This document shows positions 25,201-37,200 of a stretch of 64,000 bases of DNA, piece by piece. Both the position numbers and the translations under genes were made by a program. Location of the stretch: the NCBI RefSeq assembly GCF_954871325.1, contig NC_088775.1, positions 76,733,561 through 76,797,560 of the forward strand, given 5' to 3'. Within the stretch, counting starts at the first letter, position 1, and every line of letters starts with the position of its first letter. Source of the DNA: Gordionus sp. m RMFG-2023 (taxonomy: Eukaryota > Nematomorpha > Gordioida > Chordodea > Parachordodidae). The notes beneath the pieces are model-generated. The model was not told where the DNA came from, made no database searches, and saw only the letters and a list, made by a program, of their open reading frames with translations.

Positions 25201-28200
25201 CTAATATAGCAGATATAATAGTATTTGTTAAATTATAATAAGACACTATTTTTTATTGAGCATTAATTACGTTTGTAAGTGTATTATCAAAAAGACTTGT
25301 TCAATGAAATATAAAAAATGGGATGACCAGATTTAGGGTAGGATAGGTTTCCCTTGATATAGCAACAGTAAAATCATAAAAAGTTTTCAAGTTTGTATGT
25401 ATTCTTTCTAATGTAGCCCATTCATATTAACAAATAAAAATTAGCATTTCAATATAGATAAATACTTCACTTAGTTGTTTCTCTTATAATAGTAATCATA
25501 CCCTTAATCTGGTCATCCCATTTTAATTTCATTAATTGAGCAAGTCTTTTTGGTAATACACTTACAAACGTAATTAATGCTCAATAAAAAATAATGTCTT
25601 ATTATAATTTAACAAATACTATTATATCTGCTATATTAGATCCCAGACTTAAATTGAAATTTTTTGACTGTCTACCTCTGTCTTATAATATCAACGTTAC
25701 AACTATATTAAATAATTTTAAGAAAATGTTTGATGATTATAAAAATATGATATCAATCAGTCAATTACACTGTGTGACAAGAAAAATGCGAGAAGAAAAT
25801 AAAAACAAGTTTTGGTGCAGAATTTGACGTTGAGTTCGAATCCGTTTTCCAAATTTTCCCTACACGTCAAGTTTTAAAAATATTATCGTATAAAGACAAC
25901 TTTTCGAAATCTCAAAAATGATAAAATTTAGGTCTTTATAGGGATATATTTTAAAAAGTATCGAATAAAAATCCCTGAAAATTGGTGATAGTGTTAAACT
26001 TATATTTCTTTATAAATTTACTAATTTATTTTTGAGAAAAATGGTAAAGAATTTCGTTTTGGGGGTCTTAAGTTTTCAATTTAAATTACTATCAAAATTA
26101 TTAACTTTAGAAAATAAATTTTATATAATTTTGCTTCAAATATGCTCAAGATTATCTATTAATTCTAATTATGTTTCAAAAGTACTCTATGCCATGAAAA
26201 TTCAACCAAAATCTATAAATCAAAAAAGGCGGTACAGATATTTTCGAACTTTTTAATTTGTACATTTATTGAATTTTCTCTGCATTAAGCATTTTTAAAG
26301 CAAAATTAAGGTAATATTTATCTTTTTTAGTTGTATTTAGTAATATTTTATGCATTTATGATCAATTTCTACCAAAATCAGATATCTGTACCCACTTTTT
26401 TAATTAGTACTCTTTTTGAATTGAGCATTTTTGAAGCAAAATTAATTTAAAACGCAATAATTGGTAATTTTTTAATATTTTTTATTAATATTTATCTTTT
26501 TTAGATGTATTTAAGAATATTTGTTTTTTTAATCAATTTATATCAAAATATATGATTTTCCAATGGAGTACCTTGAACCCATAGTATGGGCAATAAATAA
26601 TAATGCCAAATAACGAGTAGGAAGAAAGGAAAAGAATATTTTTTCGCGCTTAATTTTTCATAAACATTTAATTTCTTTTATTAATTTTTTTTTAAAATTG
26701 GATTTTAAATATTATTCAAATTCCCTCCTTATATAATATTCTACAAAAAATTAATGCCGAGGTCCCCTTGTTTAAAGTGTGTCTCTAAATTTTGTTACAT
26801 CTGTGCGGGCTATATATTGCCCGCACAAAAATGTCCAACTTCTCCAATCATTCAAAGGATTTATGAAATTTATTACAATATTCCGCTCTGCGATTTGGAT
26901 AAACCATTTGCCCCTAATTACATATGTAAAACATGTTATAATTCTTTTAATCCATGGGTAAATGGAAAACGGTCATATTTGCCTTATTCGAAACCTGCAT
27001 TTTGGCACGTAGCAAGAAATCATTCGTGGGATTGTTATTTTTGCTCGATTAGTACATTTGGGTTTAACAAAAAAAAATACGAAGAAAATTCTTTATCCTG
27101 AAATTTCGTCGGTTGTTTATCCGGTAAAATATAATATGCATACAACAAACAGTTCATCTTTTTAATATTTCGCAGCTGGAAAAATTACGTTGCCAGGAAA
27201 ATGACAATATTGATCATGAGTATCATCCCGAAGAGGATTCGCTATTTATGTCACAAGAGACCAGAAATTTACAACTTTCAAAAAGAAAGTCCGAATTTTT
27301 AGCCTCAAGGCTTAATGATTTTGAAATTTAAAAAAAATGGAGTTCGAATTTCATACCGATTCCGTGGAGCATCGTTTAAAAATTTATTCTCTTACGAAAA
27401 TTTTTTATACTATTCCAACAATCTAGGTCAACTTTTTTTACAACTTAATATTGAATTGGTGCCCGATGAATGGCGCTTGTTCATCGATTCAAGCAAAAAC
27501 AGCTTGACATTATATAGTATCTGAATGGGAGTATCGTCCCAACGTTCTTGAAAAAAATCGCGTAAAGTAAGCTATATTAAAAAAGATTTTAAAAATAAAG
27601 TTAAATTTAAAAAATATAGGTTGTTTAAAAATTGAGTAAGGATCTTATATAAAAAAATGTATAATAATAATAAGGAAAGTTTGCTGCAAAAATTAAGATA
27701 TTTTTTTAGTTGTAGGGATCATTAGAACCGAAGTTATATACCTTCAAAAAGTGCTAAAAATGACCTTTTTGGCCACTTTAACCTAAAATAAATAAAAAAC
27801 CTGACGTGCTAGAAAAAAACTGACAGCGGATTTAGAATATGCATAAAAAACTGTCTTAAAACATGTTTATTTTATTTTCTCCCAAAAAATCAAGTCGAAA
27901 TTTGTCACACAGTGTTATTAATGCAATCTGTGATGAAATCAATTTTTATTATAAATTTAACAACTTTTTACCTTTTGTACCGCAGTATATATATATTTTA
28001 CAAAACAAACAATTAATCGTCGTAAACAATTAATAATATATATATTTAAAATTCATCATATATTTAATTGCCTTTGAGGCTAATTGTTTCTATTACATCT
28101 ATCCTCTTCTTTTTTGGGCTCTCGATTTAAAACGGTATAAATTGTTTTCTTATCCGTTTTGGATAACGGCTGCTTGTACTTTCGTTCTCTACCACCGTTT

Positions 28201-31200
28201 GCTCATTACTGTCGATTTTCATCTTATCATTTATGATGGTGTCTTTGTTTATTGAGTCTTGTATTGGGTCAATGTCTTTGGTCACCAATTCGTGTATAGG
28301 ATCAATGTCTTTAGTCATTGAGTTTTGTATGGGCTGATTTTCATTCATTTGTGGTGTAGTTTGCATCGTTTCTTCTTCTCTTCCCTCCTCTCTATTTTTT
28401 AATTCTGAGTTGTCGAACCTATGTTTTAACTGATTAATATGTCTTCTCCATACCCCTAATTTAGTTTCAACTAAAAACGTCATTGGTCCTGTTCTTTTAA
28501 CGATGATACCTGGTATCAAATTATCTTTTTTAAAATCCTTTGCATATATTTTTTTCATTTATATTAAAAAAACCTGGTAACTGAAGGTATATATGGATGA
28601 GGATAAACTGGTTTTATTAATTGTAAAGGTCCTATGGGTTGAAATTTAAGCATAATTGAACTTGGTGATTGTTTTGTGGTTATTTGTGGCGTATTTCGAT
28701 AATTAAACAAAAAATCTTGTATTTTATTATAATCATTATGTTTTTTTAAAAATTTTTTAAAAGTTTGTACTAATCGCTCCGCTTCTCCGTTGGTTCTAGG
28801 GTGGATGGGCACTATATACATTTTTAATTGATAATTGTTTGCAAAATAAACTAAATTCTCTACTTTGAAATGGGGGGCCATTATCCGTAACAATCGTATT
28901 GGGGTAACCGAAAATAGCAAAAAGTCTTAACAACAATTTTCTTACTTCAGTAAAATTATTCGTTGTCATTTTTTGTATTTCAGGCCATTCACTAAAACTA
29001 TCTATTATTACTAGGTATATATCTCCGTTAATTGGTGCGGCAAAATCTAAATGAATTCTTCCCCTTGGTTTATTCGCGGAGGGCCATTTCCCTATGATCG
29101 TTTTATTGCCAGGATTATTTTGTTGACATAATTCACAATTCTTACCGTGTAATTCGATATCTTCGTTAATATTCGGCCACCAAACGTTCTCTTGTGCCAA
29201 TAATTTTGTTTTAGTATAACCCTGATGCCCCATATGTAAAAAAGACAAAATATTTACTTGTAATTTTTTTGGAATTATGGTTCTTAAGCCCCATAATATA
29301 CACCCTGCCTCCATCGTGAGTTCATTTCGGCGCTGGAAAAACGGTTTAAGATTTTCCTCTATCATCTTTGGCCATCCAGTTGTAAGGTAACGTGAAACCT
29401 TTGATAATACCGGGTCATTTCTTGTGTGTGCTTTTATATCTAACGCTGAAATAAATTGTGGAGCATCCGATACTATTAAATTAATATCTAACTCTTCCCA
29501 AGCAGATGGCTTACCGTCAATTGGAAACCGGGAAAGCATATCCGCATTACTATTTTTTTTCGTCCCTCGAAGTTGCAATTCATAATCATAATTTGCTAGT
29601 AGTAATGACCATCTTACTAATCTTGATGACATATCTGTTATTCTTTTATGTGGTGCAAACTACACCACAAATGAATGAAAATGAGCCCATACAAAAGACA
29701 TTGATCCTATACACGAATTGGTGACCAAAGACATTGACCCAATACAAGACTCAATAAACAAAGACACCATCATAAATGATAAGATGAAAATCGACAGTAA
29801 TGAGCAAACGGTGGTAGAGAACGAAAGTACAAGCAGCCGTTATCCAAAACGGATAAGAAAACAATTTATACCGTTTCAAATCGAGAGCCCAAAAAAGGAG
29901 AGAATAGATGTAATAGAAACAATTAGCCTCAAAGGCAATTAAATATATGATGAATTTTAAATATATATATTATTAATTGTGTACGACGATTAATTGTTTG
30001 TTTATTAGGTTTATACCTATCAAGTTAATCCCATTGTTTACAGTAATAAATTCATGATATAACTTTATTCATATAATTAACGGGTAATATACACTTACCT
30101 TTAATATTGATCATTACATTATTATAAGATTGTAAAATAATATCCGTTTTTGTTACTGGTATTTTTAAACGGTAAACGTCTTCTATATTCAAAATGGAGA
30201 CTGCCGATCCTGTGTCAATTAAAAATTTATTATAAATTTTATCTATCAATAATTTCACCTCAAATTTTTCTCGAGACTCCTCTGGAAATTCCCAATCCTC
30301 AAAACTTTCTCGCTCATTTCTGGAACATCTATCGTTCGAATATATTCCTTCTTTCCACGATTCCTTCTGCATACTTTTTGTAAATGTCCTTTTATCCCAC
30401 AATTATGGCAGATGGCATTCAAAACTTAGGTTTTATGTGATCTCCTAATCCGCAACAATAGCAAATAATTTTTGGTACTGATTTGTACTTGTCATACTGC
30501 TCCCTTGTTACTGTTTTTGAGATTTTATTTATCTCCTTCCCTGCAGATAATTTTTAATACGACATCATTTCTGTAGTCTCCATTGCGGTCGCGATTTGTA
30601 TTGCACTTTCCCATGTCAAGTCCTGCGTGTTAATTAATTTCATTAATATTTTTCCATTATTAATTCCTGACACTAATTTGTCCCGCAATACTGTATTATA
30701 CATATCTTTAAATTCACACGTCTTTGCCTTTATCTTTAATTTATTAATATACTCTACGATGGTTTCATCTTTTTCTTGTTCCCTAATAGGAAGTTTGTCT
30801 TCTTCATATAATAATTTTTTAAAAGTTTAATTATGTCATCATATGATATTTCCTCTAATGTCTTTGGCAAACACAAATTAAATAATTTAGAATAAACCTC
30901 TAATCCAATATTCGCTAATAAAAATGATTTTTTATCTTCTATTTTTGCGATTTTAAATATGAATTCCATTTTTGATAAATAAACTTCCATATTGCACTCC
31001 TTTATATTATATTTCTCCATTTGAAACGACTGCGCCATTGTGATGAAATCAATTTTTATTATAAATTTAACAACTTTTTACCTTTTGTACCGCAGTATAT
31101 ATATATTTTACAAAACAAACAATTAATCGTCGTACACAATTAATAATATATATATTTAAAATTCATCATATATTTAATTGCCTTTGAGGCTAATTGTTTC

Positions 31201-34200
31201 TATTACACAATCAAATATGGATGTAATTTTTAAACAGAATGTCTTCCAATTCTGAAGTTGAAACATATTTGAAAGAAAAGAGAATCACGTCGAATAAAAA
31301 CCTACTAGAATGGTTGAAACTATATGGAGATCGTTTTCTCGTTTTATCTAAAAATGCGAGATTCATTGCTATGTGAACGACTCTTTTCTGTTGAAGAATA
31401 TGGGGAGGAACATATAATTATAATAATCAGAGAATTTTTAAGAAAATAACAAGTTCCAAATCATAATGCCGTTATCATATAAACAGAATAAAGTAAAAGC
31501 GAACCATAAAAGATAACGTCTTAGCGCGAGCAATTAAAAGCATGGTAAAAAAAAATTTTTAAATATATTTCCCAGTCAAATAGGTTTATTACGATCATAT
31601 TAATAAGCATTTTACATACTTATTTTCCAATTTTCGCAAAACTCTAGGTGAAGATCCTACATTGTTGAGATTTGATTCCATGTTCATTCCATCTGGATGT
31701 ATATAAATTAATATAGCTAGTAATATTTATATTATTTAAAATGAAATTTAATTTAATTATTCTATACTAATAAATAAATTTATTGTATTAAAACTCTCAA
31801 AAAAACGAAGATTTATAATGAAAACATTATGTTATATTTTATCTTTTTTTTATATAAAAAAACAAAAATTACTTTCTAGACATAAAACATTGCCAGTATG
31901 CCTAATTTTTAAATCTATCGCATCTTTTTCGATATCCTGATCATTCTTTTCTTCTCCTGAAGCCATTTCACTTTCCTCATCCCTGATGTTTAGCTTTTGC
32001 CTAAGCTCGGTTATGAGCGGACTTCTGTATTTTTGCTGTTTTTTAACGGCGATCATTTCTAAGGGAATAATAGGGGTACCAAAATGGTGATCATCGTGAG
32101 ATAGTGTGTTGACATGGTCGATTTCGTCATTTTGTTGATGTTTTAGCGAGGAAGAATAAGAAATTTTAGGGCTTGGAAAAAGATTCGGGTTTGTGTCGGT
32201 GTACTCGTTTAGATCGCATCGTATGATTGAAGAAGTATTTTTATTTGTGACTTTATGGAAATAATGAGCGATTAATAAAAATTTATCAACTAAATATTCC
32301 GATATTTGTATATTTTGTAGTCATGACCAAAATATGATGCAGATCAAATGATGACTATAAAATACCTGACATGTTTTAAACGAAATTTGAGGACATAGAG
32401 AGATATTTTAGCTCATTGCAATTAATTAAATGTCTTAACGACCCATTGATAATTTAAATTGACTTTAAATCGATATCTCAACAAATCTATATTTGCCTAA
32501 AAAGGGAACAGATTCAAGAGGTGTAGTATCAGACGATAAGATCTGTATCATCAAATGATTTTATAATATCCATTTACATGACTTCTAATATATATCGGTC
32601 TAAGCCAAATGTTGTGGGTAAATTATATAATAGTCAAACGCCCATATTGTATATTTAAAATATGGATGAGATACACAACTTAGATAAAATAATATCTAAT
32701 CGCCCAATCAAATGTCAGCAATGGATTGGTCAGACTATAAAAAAGACAGAACTGAGGACTGATATTCTAGCAAAGATATAAAGGAATATTACTAGTCCAA
32801 TATTTGGGTCCATATTTAATTATGATAGTGTGTTGGGTAAGTCCCCAATCTCGGAAAGTGATAAAGAGAGTAAACCTAAAAGAAACTATTTTCTTCTAGG
32901 GGAGAAAGAGGATATTCTACATTTACATATAGTAAGAGATCAAAAAATAGGCTTATAATGCAGAAATAGTAATTGTAACAAGTTACCTTTATAAAAAATA
33001 AGTATAATTAATAATCGAAATTATTTCTATAGTAATTAAAATGTATCCCTTAACTAATAGAATATCTTATATACCACTCATTATATTCGGTATATATTAT
33101 TCATGAATAAATCAATAAACCTATTTATAGGCAAATTTATTAATTTTATTTGAAAAAGTATGAGTCATTTTGTCTCAGGCGGAGGATATTATGTATTCAA
33201 CCTATTTCAATCAGCAGATTATAGACTTTTAAGTGTAGACAAATACATGAATGTAATCCTTATAATTACTCAAGAATAAAAATGAGCAAAACAATGATAA
33301 GGAAAAAAACACAAAAAATTCAACGAAAAGTTACCTTTATCTTGTTCTTCTTCCCTGTAAACCAGTAACTGCACTGATATATCATTTTTGAGAGATTTTA
33401 AGGCCAAAACAGCGTATTCGTGACTGGTGTGACTTAAATCTATATCGTTTACCTGAATATAATATTTTTTTTAAATCGGAAAAATTGCGTTTTTGTATTT
33501 TGATAATCATGTGAAGAATTAACATAATTATATCAAATTTAATATAAAAATTACACGAATCGAAGATCATGAAAATGACTCGTGATATAATTTTTAAAAA
33601 GAAATTAAATGTATTATATATTTGCATTACAAACTGAAATTATTGGCCAGATAATCATTTGTCTTGAGAATCATTTTAAGAAAATATATTTAATTTTTAT
33701 ATAAGATCAGAGGCCTTGTATATATTATTCCCATTTTCAGGCCCGGCCCTGATTTTAAAATTTACATTTTATGACCTGGCCTAGATGTTTTTTTTTAAAT
33801 TTTGAATTTCGCAAATGGTCGCAAAGGGAAATAGAAATTACGAGAAGCGAACTAAAGTTCAAAAAGGAATCATGCATACTGGTTAATTGATACAGTTTAA
33901 ATTAATTTAAGAAAATTCTTCCAGACCCGGTTATGTAATTTATAATTTTAAGAAACCTGGCCTGGGTTCGTATTTTTTTTTAAAAACTTAGGCCCGACTG
34001 AGGATTTTGAAATAATACTCGAGTTTCTGTATAATATATAAGTCGTATTGGGATATGAAATCCATGAGATTTGGATATCTTTCAATTTTATATCATTTAT
34101 TAAGAGTAATTTTTAAATTCGGAAAATCTGATTTGACCGCTAATATATTTCAGCATATGTAGAATAACTGCACTGTAAGTTTTAGACAATTTTAACCATT

Positions 34201-37200
34201 AAACTTTACGCTTTCAATTTATATGAAAAATTTATATAAAAAATGGAAAATAAATTAAGTGTCGTTCAAAATTTATTGGAAAAATTGTCTGAAATTCACA
34301 ATGTTGACATTAGAATGACCCCTACTATTCGAACCCAGAACGATAGGATTGTGATAACGTACTGATCCGACTAGGCCACAGACGCTAATTGAAAAAGTCA
34401 AAGGATAGAATTACAACGCTATCTAATATTTTAATAAAACACATAAAAAATCAATAACGTTTACAGCTATGCATCATTACTCATACTCTATACGTAATGA
34501 TAAAAATTTCAGGTCAATCAGATGTTTGAAATTTAAAAAATGGCCTTTGATAATTGATTTAAAATTGAGAGATTCCGATTCTCCATGGACCCCACATCAC
34601 AATCGACACTTACACAAAGTAAATTATTAAAAAAAATTGTCACCTCTTGAACGCATACATAATTATAAATCAATAAATATTTTATTTAGATTTTATCTAT
34701 AAAATCAATGAGATATGATAATACTAATAAATAATTATACCTTCAATAATTTATCCTCGACTCTCAATTGCCCATTCAAATCGGCCACACCTCCAGGAAT
34801 AATTTTCGTGATATAAATTCCGCAATCGTCTGCTTTGTGTTCGTTGCCTACACCGCCACTTATGCTAAAACCTAAACCTTTATACGATTTCGTTTTAACA
34901 AAAAATAATGATATTTAAATATTTCATTAATTTAAAGGTTATTAGGCCTAGTCATATCTCGACTTAATGTTTGTTCTTAATTTCGAAATCTATTCAGAGA
35001 AGCAACCTAACACCATTTTTTGTTTTTCAAATAATAGATTTTGACATGTAATGGGTGATGATATTCTTAAAGTACTTATTCTTATTTGTGTTGAAAAAAA
35101 ATATTTAATCTTTTTTTTCCTGGATTAATATTAACTTTGAAAGTTCATCAATAAATCTCTGTTAATTTTTTCCTTCTCTAAATGTTTTTTAGTACTTGAA
35201 GCAATGTCCAATCAAGTTTAAAATTTTTTTTGATACTCTGTTATTTCTTTTTTATCAGTATCATTTATTTTACTCATATAAAAATTTATAATATTTAAAG
35301 ATTATTAAATATGATATTTATATATTTTTAACACCCATTGGTAAAATCGAATTTCCTGGAAATGGAAAAGAACTAAACTAGGACAGATATTTAATACAAT
35401 GATAAATAAAATGATCTATTAAATGTATTTATAAATAGATAGCGCTAAAATTATATCCAGATAAGATACATATAAAATGTTTTTGTATCTAGATGCAAAT
35501 TTATAGAACTCACCTTTATCTTTTAATTCCTTATTAGCAATTCACTTATGGGTAAATAATATTAAGCGTGTTAAATTTATTGAAGCATACCTAGGTCCCC
35601 CTTCTTCAAAGTTATGATCATATGGTCTTGAACAAGTTTCTTACGTTTGATATGCTAGTAAATATTATTTTTTTTAGATTCATAATATATTTAAAACCAT
35701 GAAAAAAAAGTTATAAATATTATTTTTATTGTTAGAATAGAAACGAAACGATGGATAACTGCCCTTATCCAAGATATATTGTCTTTTTAAATCACATAAT
35801 GTCCTATCTGAATCTAATTAACATAGAAAAAGATAACTATCAATAAAAAGCTACATATTCCAATTTTAACAAGAGTATTATAATTTTTTTCAATAGAGTG
35901 ATGTAAGATTGCAATTTTAAGGGTATCCCCAAGTATTAGAAGATTAATAATTACAGTTCGATCTTCGATTCGATATTATCATATAGGTCCAGGCATATTA
36001 AATAACGAATTTTATTGAAAGTCACATGTCCCTTTCATTATATTTCGTAACCCAAAAGCCTTCTAGTTAAAGTTCCTCCCAATTTTTTTTATAATATTTT
36101 TTGAGAATATATTATATGCATTTTTTTGAAAATTAAAATGTTGTTTTAAAAAACATATTTTGAAGATTTTTACTTTTTATTATATAATGCCAAAAACATA
36201 TTAAATATAGATTTTTATGTTTCTGTTAAGTTTCTAATTTTTCTTAAACTTTTATACGGGCTTAAGAAACCGTTAGTGTATACAAAATTTTTAAGGATGT
36301 TACATTGATAATATGGAACCAATATAAAGGGTATGATTAGTTTATTATAGTAAAGACAAAATAAACTAGTAGCTTAAATATATTTTAAAATATATTACAA
36401 ATTTAATTTAGTTTGATTCAATAGTTAATAATATATATGGATTTCATGAGTGGCCTGGGTATATAAAACTAGGGTTATAAATTTCCCAGGAAACTATAAT
36501 TAAGGGATATCTAGGTAAAATAGGGGAGAAAAGAGCAAATAGTAAAACAACGGGGAGACACGATAAATTTTTTAAAAAATTTGCCGTGATAGTATTAAAG
36601 GTTAAAAAGCATCTAATTTTTTATTATTCTATGACATTATGTCTACAAGGCTCTTTCAACTAAGATATATTGTCCGTAGGACATTTCTTCATCAATATTT
36701 TGTCCCCTGATATTTTCTACGGGGACATTATGAAAACTAAAAAATCTTTTTTTTAGTATAGGCCGTTTACTAAAGAATATTCGTGTAAAGGTTCGAACTT
36801 TTATATAGTGCACTCTCGGATTATAAAAATTAATAAATAACTTAAACAATTATATTTTAACTATTAAAAACGACTTTTCAAAATAAATTTAAGATTAATA
36901 TGAATCTTTGCTAAAATTAGACGGCAAAATTATAGATTACCAAGGTAACGATATTGATGGATTTCTTGAGGATTTCGACAGCTTCATCATGGGTAACATT
37001 AGTCAGGTCCATTTGGTTGACTTTGAGTATAATGTCATCCATCCTTATAAGAAAAGAAATAAATAGATATTATTGTTACGTAAAAATCACACATAAAATT
37101 AAGAATTTTTTTTATATTTATAATGTAGAAGCTAGTAAAATATATTTATAAAATTTAAAGAGTGAACTGAACAATAACTCGCATCAATATGATGACAAAT

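Larger units (their letters stand above)
27929..31207 (-). mobile_element. Ty3/gypsy-type LTR retrotransposon, young but broken
   Basis: A 3.28 kb element in minus orientation bounded by 169 bp LTRs and a CAATC duplication (27924-27928 and 31208-31212). Parts from the 5' end: gag-like frame, aspartic protease region, RNase H tail, integrase and its C-terminal domain. A polypurine tract lies at about 28098-28116. It is broken in several places and internally rearranged, with an inverted stretch of its own 3' end in the middle. LTRs differ at about one position, so the insertion is recent. Confidence 0.9.
25495..31440 (+). pseudogene. hAT transposase remnant (right arm), split by two later insertions
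   Basis: Plus-strand copy of the same hAT end, in three pieces: 25495-25767 ([20 protein letters not shown]), 27915-27928, and 31208-31440 ([10 protein letters not shown], then degraded sequence). The gaps are the CACTG element 25768-27914 and the LTR element 27929-31207; removing them restores continuity with the left arm, e.g. 'gtcaatta' then 'aatgcaatc' then 'aaatatggatgtaattttta'. Confidence 0.8.
23704..31872. other. 8.2 kb intron (one small exon missing) filled with nested elements
   Basis: Contains an ATTCG-rich repeat with a Helitron-like end (23925-24640), inverted hAT remnants, a CACTG-ended transposon and an LTR element. 31441-31872 is AT-rich with nothing recognised. Phase disagreement across this intron implies an unseen exon. 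Confidence 0.6.
33453..34740. other. Intron inside PDZ2 with a MITE and a SINE-like head
   Basis: Holds the family A MITE 33708-34029 and the tRNA-like sequence 34318-34386. The rest is AT-rich. Confidence 0.6.

Noticed and set aside
36643-36849. Minus-strand frame with [12 protein letters not shown] considered as the PDZ1-PDZ2 linker exon
   Set aside because: Its possible donors give the wrong phase, and the exon at 35591-35654 fits both phase and the PDZ2 first strand exactly.
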